Part shown: positions 1-9,555 of the stretch, one piece after another
How the letters are laid out: each line of letters begins with the position of its first letter
Numbering within the stretch: the stretch's first letter is position 1
Notes under the pieces: generated by a model
Databases searched by the model: none
What the model was told of the DNA's origin: nothing
The model's input: only the letters and a program-made list of their open reading frames with translations
Position numbers and translations under genes: made by a program
From: Dermatophagoides farinae
Taxonomy: Eukaryota; Arthropoda; Arachnida; Sarcoptiformes; Pyroglyphidae
Length of the DNA stretch: 64,000 nt
Direction: 5' to 3'
NCBI RefSeq assembly: GCF_024713945.1
Contig: NW_027461514.1
Location: 496,001 to 560,000, forward strand

Positions 1-2
1 AA

Positions 3-110
3 GGTTGGTTGCTCTTTTATCTTTTAATTCTAAACACGCATCCCATGTATGAGCTGCAACATATATTGACAATATTGAACGAGATTCTCATTACAGAAAC
101 AGAAGAATAA
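3..110 (+). CDS. possible 3' end of a gene entering from the left
   Basis: A reading frame is open from the window edge and runs 35 codons to a TAA at 108-110. It begins with a hydrophobic stretch (WLLFYLLILN) followed by a polar helix-like end (EILITETEE). The composition looks coding, but nothing identifies a family. The reverse strand of the same stretch also contains a splice-acceptor-like TTGCAG, so an exon on that strand is an alternative. If real, this gene is convergent with FEN1, with stops about 50 nt apart. Confidence 0.3.
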   Translation, partial: GWLLFYLLILNTHPMYELQHILTILNEILITETEE

Positions 111-161
111 AAAAGTAATAATGTTTATCGCTAACCATTTATCATATTCGACGTAAAGTGG

Positions 162-1319
162 TTATTTCTTTTTTATTGTCTTCTTTTTAGCATTTTTCAC
201 AACAGCAGCTGACTTATCATTGAGTTGGGCACTTTTTTTATTTGTAGAAGATGTTGGCTTCGAGACGTTTTCAGCTATAGGTTTAAAAAAAAAGTCCAAC
301 CGAACTTGAGTAGAATTTTTTTTAGCATTTTTAAATCGGTCAATTAAACTTTTGACACGTTGCTCCGAAAAAGATTTTTTATTCACTAAATAATCGATTA
401 AGCCGTCTTCATTTAGAACTCCATCTTTGAAATTCATGTTGAAAAGTTCTTTTTCTGAGTAAACTTCAGTGTCTGTAAACTGTTTGTATATCTTTGCATA
501 TAAATCTAAATCTAGATGGAGTTCTGGCTTTTCCTTGGCAATTTGTTCAATAGATCCGTGAGTCTGTATAAGTTTGTAAGCTGTTGCCGGTCCAACACTT
601 GGAGGGTTAGCAATATAATCGCATCCACACAACATACAAAACTCAATGAATTGTTTCATGGTCAAATCCAGTTCATCTAATATTTTGTCAATTCTGTATT
701 CAACACCTATTGGATTCGGTATGGAAAAATTTATTGAGCGAACTAATTTTGGAACGCTGTAGCACAGTGTGTCAGAATCTTCGGAAAAAACAACATCGAC
801 CTTTTTTTTCTTGCATAAATTTGCACATTCAGCTTCAGCTTCAGTTTTCGCTTGAATATAAGGGACTCCCATAAAATTCAATAGAGTTTTTATATCTTCA
901 ATATGGCTCTTTTGCACTTGAACCGTGCGTTTTACAAACTTTTCAATTTTCTGTTTATCCTCATCTGCTATAGCTTGTTGTAACTCGATATGCGCTTTGT
1001 TTTTAAGTTCAGAGCGATTTTTCAACTCGTCGTTTTTAAGTTCGGGCGGTGTGCCGTCAAACACGTAGATTGGTTTCAACCCTAACTCGTATAACTTAAC
1101 AGTTTTAGAAAGAATTCCTGAAATATGACTGGTCACGTTTCCTTCGTTGTCTGTTAGATTCGCATTTGTTTCGTTTAGTCTAACTGATACAAGCAAAGCA
1201 TAGAGAAATGTAGCAATATCTATTCCTATTTTCTGGCAATTGAATTGCTTGATGGGCACGTTTTTGACTGAATTAGACGCATTTGTATTTAAAAACTTAG
1301 ATAAATTTTTAATTCCCAT
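162..1319 (-). CDS. FEN1: flap endonuclease 1
   Basis: Structure-specific 5' flap endonuclease/exonuclease of Okazaki fragment maturation and long-patch base excision repair, acting in the nucleus with PCNA. The 385-residue product has the usual length. It starts MGIKNLSKFL, as FEN1 N-termini do, so the ATG at 1317-1319 is secure. Active-site acidic residues are visible: D34 (GID), D88 in YVFDGTPP, the EAEAECANL helix, SEDSDTL, and CGCDY followed by a helix-hairpin region ending in HGSIE. A PCNA-interacting box, QVRLDFFF (Q-x2-L-x2-F-F type), lies about 45 residues from the C-terminus and is followed by a Lys-rich tail suited to nuclear localisation. No intron is needed. The next gene upstream (1551-2129) is on the same strand. 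Confidence 0.97.
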   Translation of the reverse strand: MGIKNLSKFLNTNASNSVKNVPIKQFNCQKIGIDIATFLYALLVSVRLNETNANLTDNEGNVTSHISGILSKTVKLYELGLKPIYVFDGTPPELKNDELKNRSELKNKAHIELQQAIADEDKQKIEKFVKRTVQVQKSHIEDIKTLLNFMGVPYIQAKTEAEAECANLCKKKKVDVVFSEDSDTLCYSVPKLVRSINFSIPNPIGVEYRIDKILDELDLTMKQFIEFCMLCGCDYIANPPSVGPATAYKLIQTHGSIEQIAKEKPELHLDLDLYAKIYKQFTDTEVYSEKELFNMNFKDGVLNEDGLIDYLVNKKSFSEQRVKSLIDRFKNAKKNSTQVRLDFFFKPIAENVSKPTSSTNKKSAQLNDKSAAVVKNAKKKTIKKK

Positions 1320-1550
1320 TTGTACTTAGTAAGTTGAATATTTTAATTTTGAGCATCTTATCGCTATAACTCTTCACAAAAATAATACTTACATTATTTT
1401 GACTGAACAAAGAATAAAAATAAATTCATTTTTTATGTGCTTTTCAACAATAATGTAAACTATATAACTGTAATACGTGTTCAAGTTAATTATAAAATTT
1501 TTCTTCGATTAGTTATAGTGTAGTTGGTCTTAATGGTCCAAAATTCACTA

Positions 1551-2129
1551 TTACAATAAATTTATATCGTTATTAGAAATATTGAAGTATCGATCCGTTG
1601 ATATACTGGGATTATTCAACGGAGTTTCTGTCAAGACACCTCGTAATTTTGATATTCTTTTTGTTTTTTGATGCGTTGAACTAATAGAATCACTTGACAT
1701 TTCATATAAAAACAATTCAGCGCTGTCTTTGAAGTGAACGAATTTTTTATTTAATGAATTTTTATCATAGTTTGAATTAATTTTAATGATGCCTTTGGAT
1801 GTCGCTTCTGAACTCGGATCAGGAAATTCAGACAAAAAAAATTTGATTGTTGATGAAGCTAGACTTTTCAGCCGTTTTGAATTGTAATGATCAAATGAGA
1901 GTAGCTCGTCGAAATCATCGGCTTCTTCGCTAATAAAATTTTTGTCTAAGTCATTATTTGAGCTGAATATTTCAGTATAAAAATGTTTTTCCGAATTATT
2001 TTCAGTTATGTTTTCCATTTTACCCGAATTATCGGAGTCCAAGATTTTTTTTTCGTAAATGTAAATGTCATTTTTTGGATTGGCAGGCAGATCAAATAGA
2101 AGTTTTTCATGTTTCTGAATAGATGGCAT
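1551..2129 (-). CDS. hypothetical acidic Ser/Asn-rich protein with a PP1-docking-like motif
   Basis: A 192-residue ORF with an ATG start and no recognised domain. It is rich in Asp, Glu, Ser and Asn and is probably mostly disordered. One segment, KKFVHFKD (about residues 128-135), fits the RVxF docking motif for protein phosphatase 1 ([K/R]-x-V-x-F), so a PP1 regulatory or targeting subunit is a reasonable guess, but this short motif occurs by chance. Codon use and base composition match the neighbours. The TAA is followed by another in-frame TAG. I do not recognise a family. Confidence 0.6.
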   Translation of the reverse strand: MPSIQKHEKLLFDLPANPKNDIYIYEKKILDSDNSGKMENITENNSEKHFYTEIFSSNNDLDKNFISEEADDFDELLSFDHYNSKRLKSLASSTIKFFLSEFPDPSSEATSKGIIKINSNYDKNSLNKKFVHFKDSAELFLYEMSSDSISSTHQKTKRISKLRGVLTETPLNNPSISTDRYFNISNNDINLL

Positions 2130-2435
2130 TCGTTTATGCAGTGTGACTAAAGATCAAATTGGCATGGAATATATTTCCCTAAATTAAGAATTACAGATAA
2201 TTGGAAAAGCTTATAAATACACAAGGTAACACATCGCCAAAACTACGATTAATTATCAATAATAATTAATAATAAAAATGAGAATTTGGTATAAATAAAA
2301 ACAAACCCTTAAAATAAATATGTAACGTTGTAGAATAAATAAAATTACCATTTAGCCGCAAAGATAAGTTAATTCATGCAGAAAGGAATTTAAAACAAAC
2401 TTTATTGATTTATTTGTTCTAATTAACATTGTATC

Positions 2436-3226
2436 ATGTCTGGCCATGCGTGGAAAGTGCTGGAGGAGACTAAAATAAGGCTAGAAGATGCGTTTGAATT
2501 TGTTAGAAAAGCAGGAATTGTTCACTGCAATTTGTGGAAACTTGGTGACTTTTCCAAGGAGTACATTTTTTCGTTGCAAAACGCTTTACAGAGCATTTTA
2601 GAAAATAAACGTCACATAAAAATTCTGGAAGGTAGTGAATCGCACAAGAACTACCCTTGTCAATATTTATTTTCTAAAGCAAAACTCAGTGGTTACGTAA
2701 AGATAACGCCTCCAATGCTACAAAATGTTTCTGGCTTTGTTTATAGAAGATTGTTGCAGAACGTGAACAACTTGTTTCCTGAATTAAACGGAATATGGGT
2801 GATAGCTAGAAAACTCAAACCAGTTGACCACGTGGCTTATTCTTATCAAGCTGATGCGTATTCAACGTTAAGTATTAAGATAAATATTGAAGTGTTGATT
2901 TTATCGCCCAATCCATATAATCGCTTGCTATGTAAAGTCGTGTCTTTAAATCACTCTGAAATGCTGTGCTCCTTGATGTCCGTATTTAATGTAAAAATCC
3001 CATGCAAGTATTTTCCAGAAGATTCTTATATAAAAAAAAACGAAAACAACGTAAACGATTTAGTGTTAGGCGATTCTGGTCAAGTCATTTCAGTTGATCA
3101 AGACATCAAAATTCTAACTGTTGGGTAAGTGATACACAATTTTTAGCTAATTTTAGTTTATCAGATAAAGACAACAGTCAGAATCAAGTACATCAAATAA
3201 TTGGCTCACTTGTAGAATTTGACTAA
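2436..3226 (+). CDS. RPA43: RNA polymerase I subunit RPA43-like (two exons)
   Basis: Likely the stalk subunit of RNA polymerase I (Rpa43/POLR1F), the Rpb7 counterpart that makes rRNA. Exons are 2436-3124 and 3157-3226; the 32-nt intron 3125-3156 starts GTAAGT and ends CTAATTTTAG. Splicing adds about 22 residues (GLSDKDN...SLVEFD) and gives a protein of 252 residues. The diagnostic part is the central OB-like region: a G-x-W-V strand, then I-E-V-L-I-L-S-P, V-V-S-L-N-H-S-E and F-N-V-K-I-P. These follow the RPA43 pattern of a strand ending in P, then a V.....SHI turn and the FNASIP strand. The following G-D-S-G and D-Q-D-I-K fit the late barrel strands. The assignment rests on pattern memory and the protein is short for the family. 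It is convergent with the USE1-like gene; the coding ends are 12 nt apart. Confidence 0.65.
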
Positions 3227-3238
3227 TTAGTTGCAAAA

Positions 3239-3991
3239 CTAAATGATCCGCAATATTATTACCAGCAGTAACAATACAATAGAAATTAAAACGTTTGGAA
3301 TCAATTTCCAAAAAGTTCTGTAGTTGTTAAACCTAAAAAAATATAAACGCAAATCCACTTACTCAAAAACCTTTTGTTTCGACTCAGACTCTCTCGACAA
3401 CTTTATTGAATCTAATTGGAGATGTTTTAGTTCGCTAAGTGTTTTGTTTTCTTGTTTGATGTTTTTAGATATATTTCTGCAAGACTCCGACATTCGCTTT
3501 GTTAAATTATCGATTTCAAGTATTTCATTATTTTTTCCGCATTTTATTTTCGATTCTTCCAGCATTTCTAAAAGTTTGACGCAAAAATCACTATCAATAA
3601 TATTTTTATCATCAAGACTTTTGTCCAAAGATCTGTTTCTCAACGCACTAGAAGTTATTGGTTCTGAACATTTTGGAGAATTAAATTTGCTAGTTGATTC
3701 GCTAGCAATTTTGGTTTTACTATCTTGGGTTCCTACATCTGGTTCGACATTCGATAATGACGACTTCCTGCAATATTTATTTTTAATTAAAGATGCTCTT
3801 TCACACAAATTCTTATATTGTGTTGATATTTCCAGTTGATAAAAAATAGCACTGTTGGAGCCTTTCTGTTTATTTATGAGTTGTTCGATCTTGTTTTTTA
3901 AGATTAAAATTTTAGCGTCACTGTCGAAACTCGAATCAAACTTTTTTTCTTCTGCTTTTTTTAGTAGTGATTTTATTAATTCCTCATTCAT
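3239..3991 (-). CDS. USE1: USE1-like SNARE, tail-anchored (two exons)
   Basis: Predicted ER Q-SNARE of the Golgi-to-ER retrograde fusion complex. Coding exons are 3991-3363 and 3332-3239 on the reverse strand, separated by a 30-nt intron (3333-3362; GTAAGT at the 5' end, TTTTTTTAG at the 3' end). The first exon alone stops right after the splice site. Splicing restores the frame and adds FNNYRTFWKLIPNV plus the hydrophobic anchor LISIVLLLLVIILRII at the extreme C-terminus. The total is 240 residues. Upstream of the anchor lies a polar amphipathic coiled-coil segment (L-T-K-R-M-S-E-S through E-S-E-S-K-Q-K) in the position of a SNARE motif, resembling the USE1 C-terminal region. A weak N-terminal helical part precedes it. 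Other tail-anchored SNAREs (Sec20, Vti1) are alternatives, but a SNARE-type tail anchor is well supported. Confidence 0.72.
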
Positions 3992-4355
3992 TTAACTATT
4001 GAGTTTGCTAATTAAAAATATGATAACGAGGTCAAAGTTATATTCACTAACGATTAATCGAAGGTTTAGTATGATCCAAGAAAGCTCAGAACAAATTTTC
4101 TGTTTTTATGATTATAAATAAAAGTAAATAAGCTTAAATTTACTCTTGAAGAATTAGTTCGCAAGAATATTTTTTTTATATAAACTCTTGTCAATGGTTT
4201 TTTAATTAAATTACTTTTAAGCTATGCTTATAATAAATTAATAAACCAATCTTATCAATTTAAACAAATTTCTGTATTTTTATTTTTCATTTTTATTAGT
4301 TTCGATTCAGTTGTGGAGGCAGTGTAATTTTGAGTACACACATGCGTTAGGTGAG
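3992..4355. other. divergent intergenic region (USE1-like / PITHD1)
   Basis: About 360 nt of very AT-rich sequence lies between the reverse-strand SNARE gene and the forward-strand PITH gene, and should hold both promoters. A reading frame in phase with PITHD1 extends back to a TTG at 4311, but the first ATG is at 4356. Nothing else is recognisable, and no RNA gene was seen. Confidence 0.5.
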
Positions 4356-4961
4356 ATGACAATGAGGTCTCACGGAGAAGGTTGCAATTGCGGCATTGAA
4401 GCTACTCGAGCAGGTTCACAGTGGTTGAATAACTGCATCAGCGCGGTTGAAATCCTCAACAAAAAGAATAAACTTGTCACCCCGTCAAAGATTATTCGGG
4501 ACCACAGTTTAAGATTTGAAGCATTTGAAGCCGTTGCAGACACAGATTTTTCCGGGAACTATTTGCTTGAGGTAAAAGTTCAATTTTCTCAAACAATTAA
4601 TCTCACGGGCGTGTTTGTCAAAGCGAAAAACTGGCCATCAGAAATGCTCCTGTTTAGAAACAACAATCAAGTCTCTTGTATGTACATGGAACCAAATACG
4701 GCGACCCAGCAATTAAGTGTGGTTGAAGATGCGTGTGGAAACACTTTCCATTCCGTTTTTGCCTACAAGTTTAGAAACGTCACGCTGCTATCAATATTTT
4801 TCTTAAGCAAACAAGAATTTAATATTGAATACATAGGTCTACAGGGCACAGTCATCAAGAGTTCTAACAAAGTAGTTGACGCTGTATATGAAGCAAAACC
4901 GAATTTATCCGATCACGAACTTTCTAAAGAAATTTTTAGTTCATCTCAACTGTTAATGTAG
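4356..4961 (+). CDS. PITHD1: PITH domain-containing protein
   Basis: A stand-alone PITH-domain protein of 201 residues, the domain otherwise found at the C-terminus of thioredoxin-like 1, where it binds the 26S proteasome. Family signatures are clear: an N-terminal HGEGCNCG cysteine/histidine cluster, LNNCISAVEILN (the 'I D....V..LNE' helix), D-T-D-F-S-G, LLEVKVQFSQTINLTGVFV, WPSEMLLFRNN, FRNVTLLSIFF, IEYIGLQGT, and a C-terminal YEAKPNLSDHE like that of human PITHD1. The start is the ATG at 4356 (MTMRSHG). A longer frame back to 4311 would need a TTG start, and 4362 is a second in-frame ATG. The stop (4959-4961) lies 1 nt from the stop of the convergent neighbour. Confidence 0.94.
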   Translation: MTMRSHGEGCNCGIEATRAGSQWLNNCISAVEILNKKNKLVTPSKIIRDHSLRFEAFEAVADTDFSGNYLLEVKVQFSQTINLTGVFVKAKNWPSEMLLFRNNNQVSCMYMEPNTATQQLSVVEDACGNTFHSVFAYKFRNVTLLSIFFLSKQEFNIEYIGLQGTVIKSSNKVVDAVYEAKPNLSDHELSKEIFSSSQLLM

Positions 4962-4962
4962 T

Positions 4963-5992
4963 TCATTCGAAAAATATAATTTCACTTCCGTTGTAAGTCG
5001 TGTAACTATTTTTTAAACTTTTAGCATCGCTGATTTCTGAAAAGAACTCTACTGAACAGGTTTGCGTTTTTTCAATCGATCCCGTAGAAAAGTTGAAACT
5101 TGTAACGAGCTTTTCTTCACTGATTAACATCAACATATTATCTTCAAAGCATAACACTGTTGCTAGTAGGTTGCCATTGAATATAATTCCAATCTTTTCA
5201 AATCTGTTAAAGTTGGAGTTGTAATTCAACGCAACAACTATGTTGTCTAGCTTTAATAGCAAATAATTTTTCACGTGCAAAATGTTATGTTGATTATAAC
5301 AGTTTAAAGTAAGCAAGTTCGCGATTTCGTCATCTGAAGATAAAAGTGAATGCACGTCACAGCTTATGTCTCTGACATAACGGGTGTCTAGGTTGTATTT
5401 CCAGCGTTCCAATAATTCTTTCATATCAAATAGAATTATTTCTCCCGATGATATTCCTAAAAATAACGTTGAATCGTACAAGTTGATCGACGTGACTAAG
5501 CATGATCTTTTGTTTAAAATAACGTCTGGTTCAAATTTGGGATACAGTGTGGGTGAAAACGAGTCTGACAGTTCTACAAAAATGATGGAGTCTTTGTTTA
5601 CATAAGCTACTATCATCAACTTGCCGTTGAATTCCGACACGCACATATACACAACACTTATGTTAACGCAAGTTATAAGTTTCCACTGTTTATCTAAATA
5701 ACACAATATTTCGCCTTTTTCAGTAGCCACCACCAGTGTGTCTTTGATATAAGCTATACACGTAATAGCTTTGTATTTAAATACACTATAAGGAATTGCT
5801 CGTACTTCTTTTTTTCGTAAATTGATGTGAAACACGAGATCGTCCACAGTTACACATATATCTAAAAAGATTTATGATTCTGGATTGCGTAAACGTACAA
5901 TCGTCTTTTGAATCTAAACCTTGATCATAGATTTTCACTTTCGTTCTTTTTAGATAAGGAAAATTACTCAATGACCAAGTTTTGAAAGTCAT
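4963..5992 (-). CDS. beta-propeller (WD-repeat-like) protein, two exons
   Basis: A 330-residue protein built from repeated hydrophobic beta strands typical of a divergent WD40/beta-propeller (CIAYIKDTLVVATEKGEILCY, then TSINLYDSTLFLGISSGEIILFD). Exons are 5992-5899 and 5861-4963. The 37-nt intron (5862-5898) starts GTACGT and ends CTTTTTAG. Without splicing the second exon could only begin at a GTG. Splicing joins ...GLDSKDD to YICVTVDDLVFHI in frame and gives an ATG start (MTFKTWSLSNF). I do not recognise the orthologous group; a scaffold in trafficking or tRNA modification would be typical of such proteins, but this is a guess. Confidence 0.68.
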
Positions 5993-6064
5993 TCGAAATA
6001 CTGAGGTACAACAGGATATGTAATGTAAATAAATCAAAAATTTTAATTGCGTGGACTTTCAAAA

Positions 6065-7156
6065 TTATTTATTTAGATAATCTTTAACTCTTTTAATCGA
6101 GTTGGGTTCAGATTTAGAAGAAACTTTAGCATTTAACTTGCTGGCTGAGTTTTTCGCGGAGCCGGGAGCATACATTTCAACGTTTTTTTCTAACTCTGGA
6201 CTGTTAGAAATAGTTGTTATATAGGTCTGTTCAGCAGCTTGCTCTATGACTTCCTGGTCGTTTATTGCCGTAAAATTTTCTGCGTCATAATTAAGATCAG
6301 ACGAAAAGTTTTTTTGTTCGATACTAGGGTTAAAGTTAATTTTAGGTATATAATACGCTGTGAGATTGAAATGTTCGGCGTAGGTGTTGGGATTGTCGAT
6401 GGTGCTTTCTTCTTCATGAATTGAAGTAGTCATTATTGGCTGCTCTTGAACGTCAAAATCGAGGTTCAAGTCGTTATTATAAATGTCAGACTGCTGATAA
6501 ATTCTGTTTAAGTCGCCAGATTGTTTGATCTGAAAAGATCCGCCGTTTGCCGCCGTGAATGCACCGTAGGGTGGAACCGTACTATAGGGATATATCGAAG
6601 AAAAATGCGGATGCGCAGATTGCAGCTCTTGACTATATAAATAACCAGCTTTTGTTATGGGTGAACCATAGAGCACTGTGCTACAAATACTGTTATCTTT
6701 GCAGCATAGTATAGCACCTAATTTTTGCATGATCGGACTACTTTTTAAAAAAGCTGTTGCTGAGGTTTCTGGGCCATATGATTGCAAAAACGACGCCAAC
6801 GTACGGCTTACTAAATTTTTAGCAGTGAGCGTCATAGTTTGAACTGTGTTTGGCTTGATTCCTAAATCCAAATGGTCAATATGCAGTTTGATCAAGCCAG
6901 GTTCTGGATCGTAATAGAGGTTAAAATTCTGCACATCACCGTACATTAAGCGCGATCTAGCGTTGACTTGAGAAAGATAGCGATTTACTGAGCTTGTGTT
7001 CACATGAAGTTCATTAAGTCTCAATCCTCTTTTAGAGTCGAATTTTAAGTCTGAATCAGGCAGCTCTAAAATAAAGTTAACTCGTTCTGATAAGTTTAAA
7101 CGTACTTTGAAATAAGTTCCCAAGTGAAGAGTTGAAATAATGCCGTAAGATACCAC
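6065..7156 (-). CDS. conserved-looking protein of unknown function, start unresolved
   Basis: A frame of up to 363 codons. The N-terminal half (to about residue 150) looks globular, with alternating beta-strand and helix (VNFILELPDSDLKF, IKLHIDHLDLGIK, MTLTAKNLVSRTLASFLQSYG). The C-terminal half is Asn/Ser/Tyr-rich and probably disordered, with a basic end. The frame opens with GTG at 7154-7156, not ATG. An ATG at 7161-7163 is out of frame. A 5' exon ATGATTGATA joined by a 63-nt intron ending GCTTAG would supply a start in frame, and a 19-nt intron starting GTACGT would join the other ATG. Neither is proven. No family recognised. Confidence 0.55.
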   Translation of the reverse strand: MVSYGIISTLHLGTYFKVRLNLSERVNFILELPDSDLKFDSKRGLRLNELHVNTSSVNRYLSQVNARSRLMYGDVQNFNLYYDPEPGLIKLHIDHLDLGIKPNTVQTMTLTAKNLVSRTLASFLQSYGPETSATAFLKSSPIMQKLGAILCCKDNSICSTVLYGSPITKAGYLYSQELQSAHPHFSSIYPYSTVPPYGAFTAANGGSFQIKQSGDLNRIYQQSDIYNNDLNLDFDVQEQPIMTTSIHEEESTIDNPNTYAEHFNLTAYYIPKINFNPSIEQKNFSSDLNYDAENFTAINDQEVIEQAAEQTYITTISNSPELEKNVEMYAPGSAKNSASKLNAKVSSKSEPNSIKRVKDYLNK

Positions 7157-7351
7157 TAAGCATTATTGTGTTAATTCATATCAAATAATTTTTTTGCAAT
7201 GGTGCAAACAAACGATACTATCAATCATTTGCTTTTCATTTTAACATATCAATGTAAAAATTTATAATAAACGGTATGTCGGTACGGGCTTTGTAGCCAC
7301 AAATTATGTAATCATTCAAATTTACATTTTTATTTTTAAATTTATTTAGTC

Positions 7352-8929
7352 ATGCCGGCATGGGAAACTTTGCAAAGACTGATTTCTGACATAAAAGTTT
7401 CTACAGGCTACAACCAACTTAAAAATAACAAACTACAATGCATTAGAAATGTATTAAATAACGAACCCATGCAAATTGGTTTAAACCCAGTAGATCCTAA
7501 CGATCAATTGAAGTTTCTTGATGGTCAAAGCTCCCAAGTTAAAGCGTCGAACTTAAAAATTATTGAACTATGGCAGCTAACTTTGCTCGATTTGCTTGAG
7601 GAATTTAAAAAATTAAAATGGAAAAGTACGGAAATCCAGCATTGGCAAAAAAGATTCTACCAAATTTTGGACAAATGGCCTATAGATGATTACCACAATG
7701 AAACTTTGTCACATACACCCTATAAATTTTGTATCATGAACACGTTGCTTAGAGACATGTACGTGGACGGACTAGAGTGGACTGACTGTCATCTTGATTA
7801 TGGCCTCAATTTTGCCAACAATGAAATTGGCATTCTTGAAACAAACGTTATTTGTATATACATATTAACAATTTTTTTTACGGGTAACAGAAACAATAAA
7901 TACGTGCTTTGGGGGAAGTATATTGTAGCTAAATATTTAACCAAAGCAGACGTTCAGTTGACAGTAGTCTATAAAGACACTAAAGACCTGCTAATAAAAT
8001 TGGCTAATCTGTTTGCAACCGAAGCTAAAAGTTCTGAAGGCAAACCATGGAATATCTTTCACGAACTTTGCTTGATTTATTTAAGCGAATACTTTACAAA
8101 ACTCAACGTTTATAAAACATATTCAATTATCATGAAAGTAACTGAGTTCTATTCAGCACCTGCCGTGATTTATTATAACATTTTTCATCGGCCTGACATT
8201 CCTTTTTGCGGCAGCCAAAAAACTTACGAATTACTTAATACACTAAACGAGCTTGTTGAATTCAGCAATAAATCTTTGGCTTATAAACACATGTCAGAGC
8301 ACATTGAATTGTGCAGATATTTCTATGAGTTTCTTTTCTTAGACGAAGAAACAAACTGGTTGCAAGCTCGTAAATCAAAATTTGCATCTGTAGATTATTT
8401 GTTTCACACTTTAAGAAAACTCAGCGCAGAATCTGAGTTTAACAACACCGAGTTGATTGACTTTCTCAAACTGACATATGATTTACAGCTATTGAATTCA
8501 GAACATCCAACTTTAATGGACAATACAGCGCGAATCGAATACTACTTTAAAATAGAAAACAGTCTTTGTGACATTTTACACAAACTGTCTAACCAAAACG
8601 TAATTTCCCTTGACATTGCTGAATTCGTCGAAGATGTATTACTGCAAAACCAGAACAATTTGTCACAATTGTTTCGTTTAGATAATTACTTAAATTTTTT
8701 ATTTAACTTCCGGCTTTCAGCTATTAATTCACTTTTTTCCTGTTTTTCAGATTATATGGCCAGCCCTATTTTGTCCAACAAGCTATTATTAGCTGCAAAG
8801 CTTGGAGACGAACGACAAGTGGAAAAAATGTTGCATATTCAAGAGAAGAGCATATATTTCTTAGTGTTCCATTACTTAAATGTATTTTGCAAACCTGCGT
8901 CAATGTTTAAACACACAAAAAATAGGTAA
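7352..8929 (+). CDS. large alpha-helical protein of unknown function
   Basis: A 525-residue ORF with an ATG start just downstream of a T/A-rich leader. It is almost entirely helical in character, with Leu/Phe/Tyr-rich amphipathic segments and no catalytic motif. The pattern would suit an alpha-solenoid such as a nucleoporin, vesicle-coat or tether subunit, but I cannot assign one. Near the C-terminus there is an ankyrin-like helix pair (LLLAAKLGDERQVEKML). The stop codon overlaps a possible donor (AGGTAATA). A 19-nt intron ending CCAG would extend the protein by about 14 basic residues; this is shorter than the clear introns here and is not adopted. Confidence 0.65.
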   Translation: MPAWETLQRLISDIKVSTGYNQLKNNKLQCIRNVLNNEPMQIGLNPVDPNDQLKFLDGQSSQVKASNLKIIELWQLTLLDLLEEFKKLKWKSTEIQHWQKRFYQILDKWPIDDYHNETLSHTPYKFCIMNTLLRDMYVDGLEWTDCHLDYGLNFANNEIGILETNVICIYILTIFFTGNRNNKYVLWGKYIVAKYLTKADVQLTVVYKDTKDLLIKLANLFATEAKSSEGKPWNIFHELCLIYLSEYFTKLNVYKTYSIIMKVTEFYSAPAVIYYNIFHRPDIPFCGSQKTYELLNTLNELVEFSNKSLAYKHMSEHIELCRYFYEFLFLDEETNWLQARKSKFASVDYLFHTLRKLSAESEFNNTELIDFLKLTYDLQLLNSEHPTLMDNTARIEYYFKIENSLCDILHKLSNQNVISLDIAEFVEDVLLQNQNNLSQLFRLDNYLNFLFNFRLSAINSLFSCFSDYMASPILSNKLLLAAKLGDERQVEKMLHIQEKSIYFLVFHYLNVFCKPASMFKHTKNR

Positions 8930-9127
8930 TATACGGCAAACCAGCAAAAGGCCTCTGCCATCTAAAAATAAATATAAGATGCTACTGTAAGGGTGTATAA
9001 ATATTTGTTTGTAAGCATAGACCAGTGGCTACTGACGATATATTACACATAAATACAATTTATTAATCAAGCAATTTCAGTTTATTCTGCGCTCGCTTTG
9101 AATATGCTGTTTTCAAACGCAGTTCTT

Positions 9128-9475
9128 TTAAGTAGATTTCACTCTTGAGGAATCCGAACTATCATTTAAATTTTTTAACGAAGAACTTCGGCCGTTTTTC
9201 AGACGTTGTTTGGCTTTTGCAGAAATTAGTTTAGCTTTTTCAATAGAAATTTCTTCTGCCCTTCGGTAAACATTGTATTCGTTTTTAGCTGTTTTATAAT
9301 CGTTCATGTTGAGCTTCCATCTTTGCTTGCGTTCAGACTTCATGATACTTATTTCTTTCTTCAGACTTTGTAATTCAGCATTCATCACATGTACGTCACG
9401 CTTATTATCAGACAAAAATAGTTTCAGTTTTTCAATTGAGGTATTTAAGTCTGCAACAGAGCGTGTAGTAATCAT
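9128..9475 (-). CDS. small coiled-coil protein
   Basis: A 115-residue ORF with an ATG start. Residues about 10-95 form a continuous, highly charged coiled coil (SIEKLKLFLSDNKRDV, then ELQSLKKEISIMKSERKQ and further Lys/Glu-rich heptads). They are followed by a Ser-rich tail (RSSSLKNLNDSSDSSR). No membrane segment or enzyme motif is present. It could be a subunit of a small coiled-coil complex (kinetochore, BLOC/BORC or prefoldin-like), but nothing distinguishes these. It lies tail-to-tail with the helical protein gene and head-to-tail with the membrane-protein gene at 9556. Confidence 0.5.
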   Translation of the reverse strand: MITTRSVADLNTSIEKLKLFLSDNKRDVHVMNAELQSLKKEISIMKSERKQRWKLNMNDYKTAKNEYNVYRRAEEISIEKAKLISAKAKQRLKNGRSSSLKNLNDSSDSSRVKST

Positions 9476-9555
9476 AGATGATGGTTTTCAGCTAATTTTT
9501 ATTGTTTGGTTTTACATGCAACACAGACAATCAAAGAAACATGCACTTTACCGTA

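Noticed and set aside
4311-4355. TTG-initiated extension of the PITH protein
   Set aside because: The family N-terminus (short leader then H-G-x-G-C) matches the ATG at 4356 or 4362; the upstream codons show no conserved feature.
7085-7163. A 19-nt intron (GTACGT...ATCAG) that would join ATG 7163 to the 6065-7156 frame, plus similar 16-19-nt options at 8928 and 41212
   Set aside because: They restore a frame but are clearly shorter than the 27-37-nt set and lack the T-run before AG; chance fits are frequent at this size.
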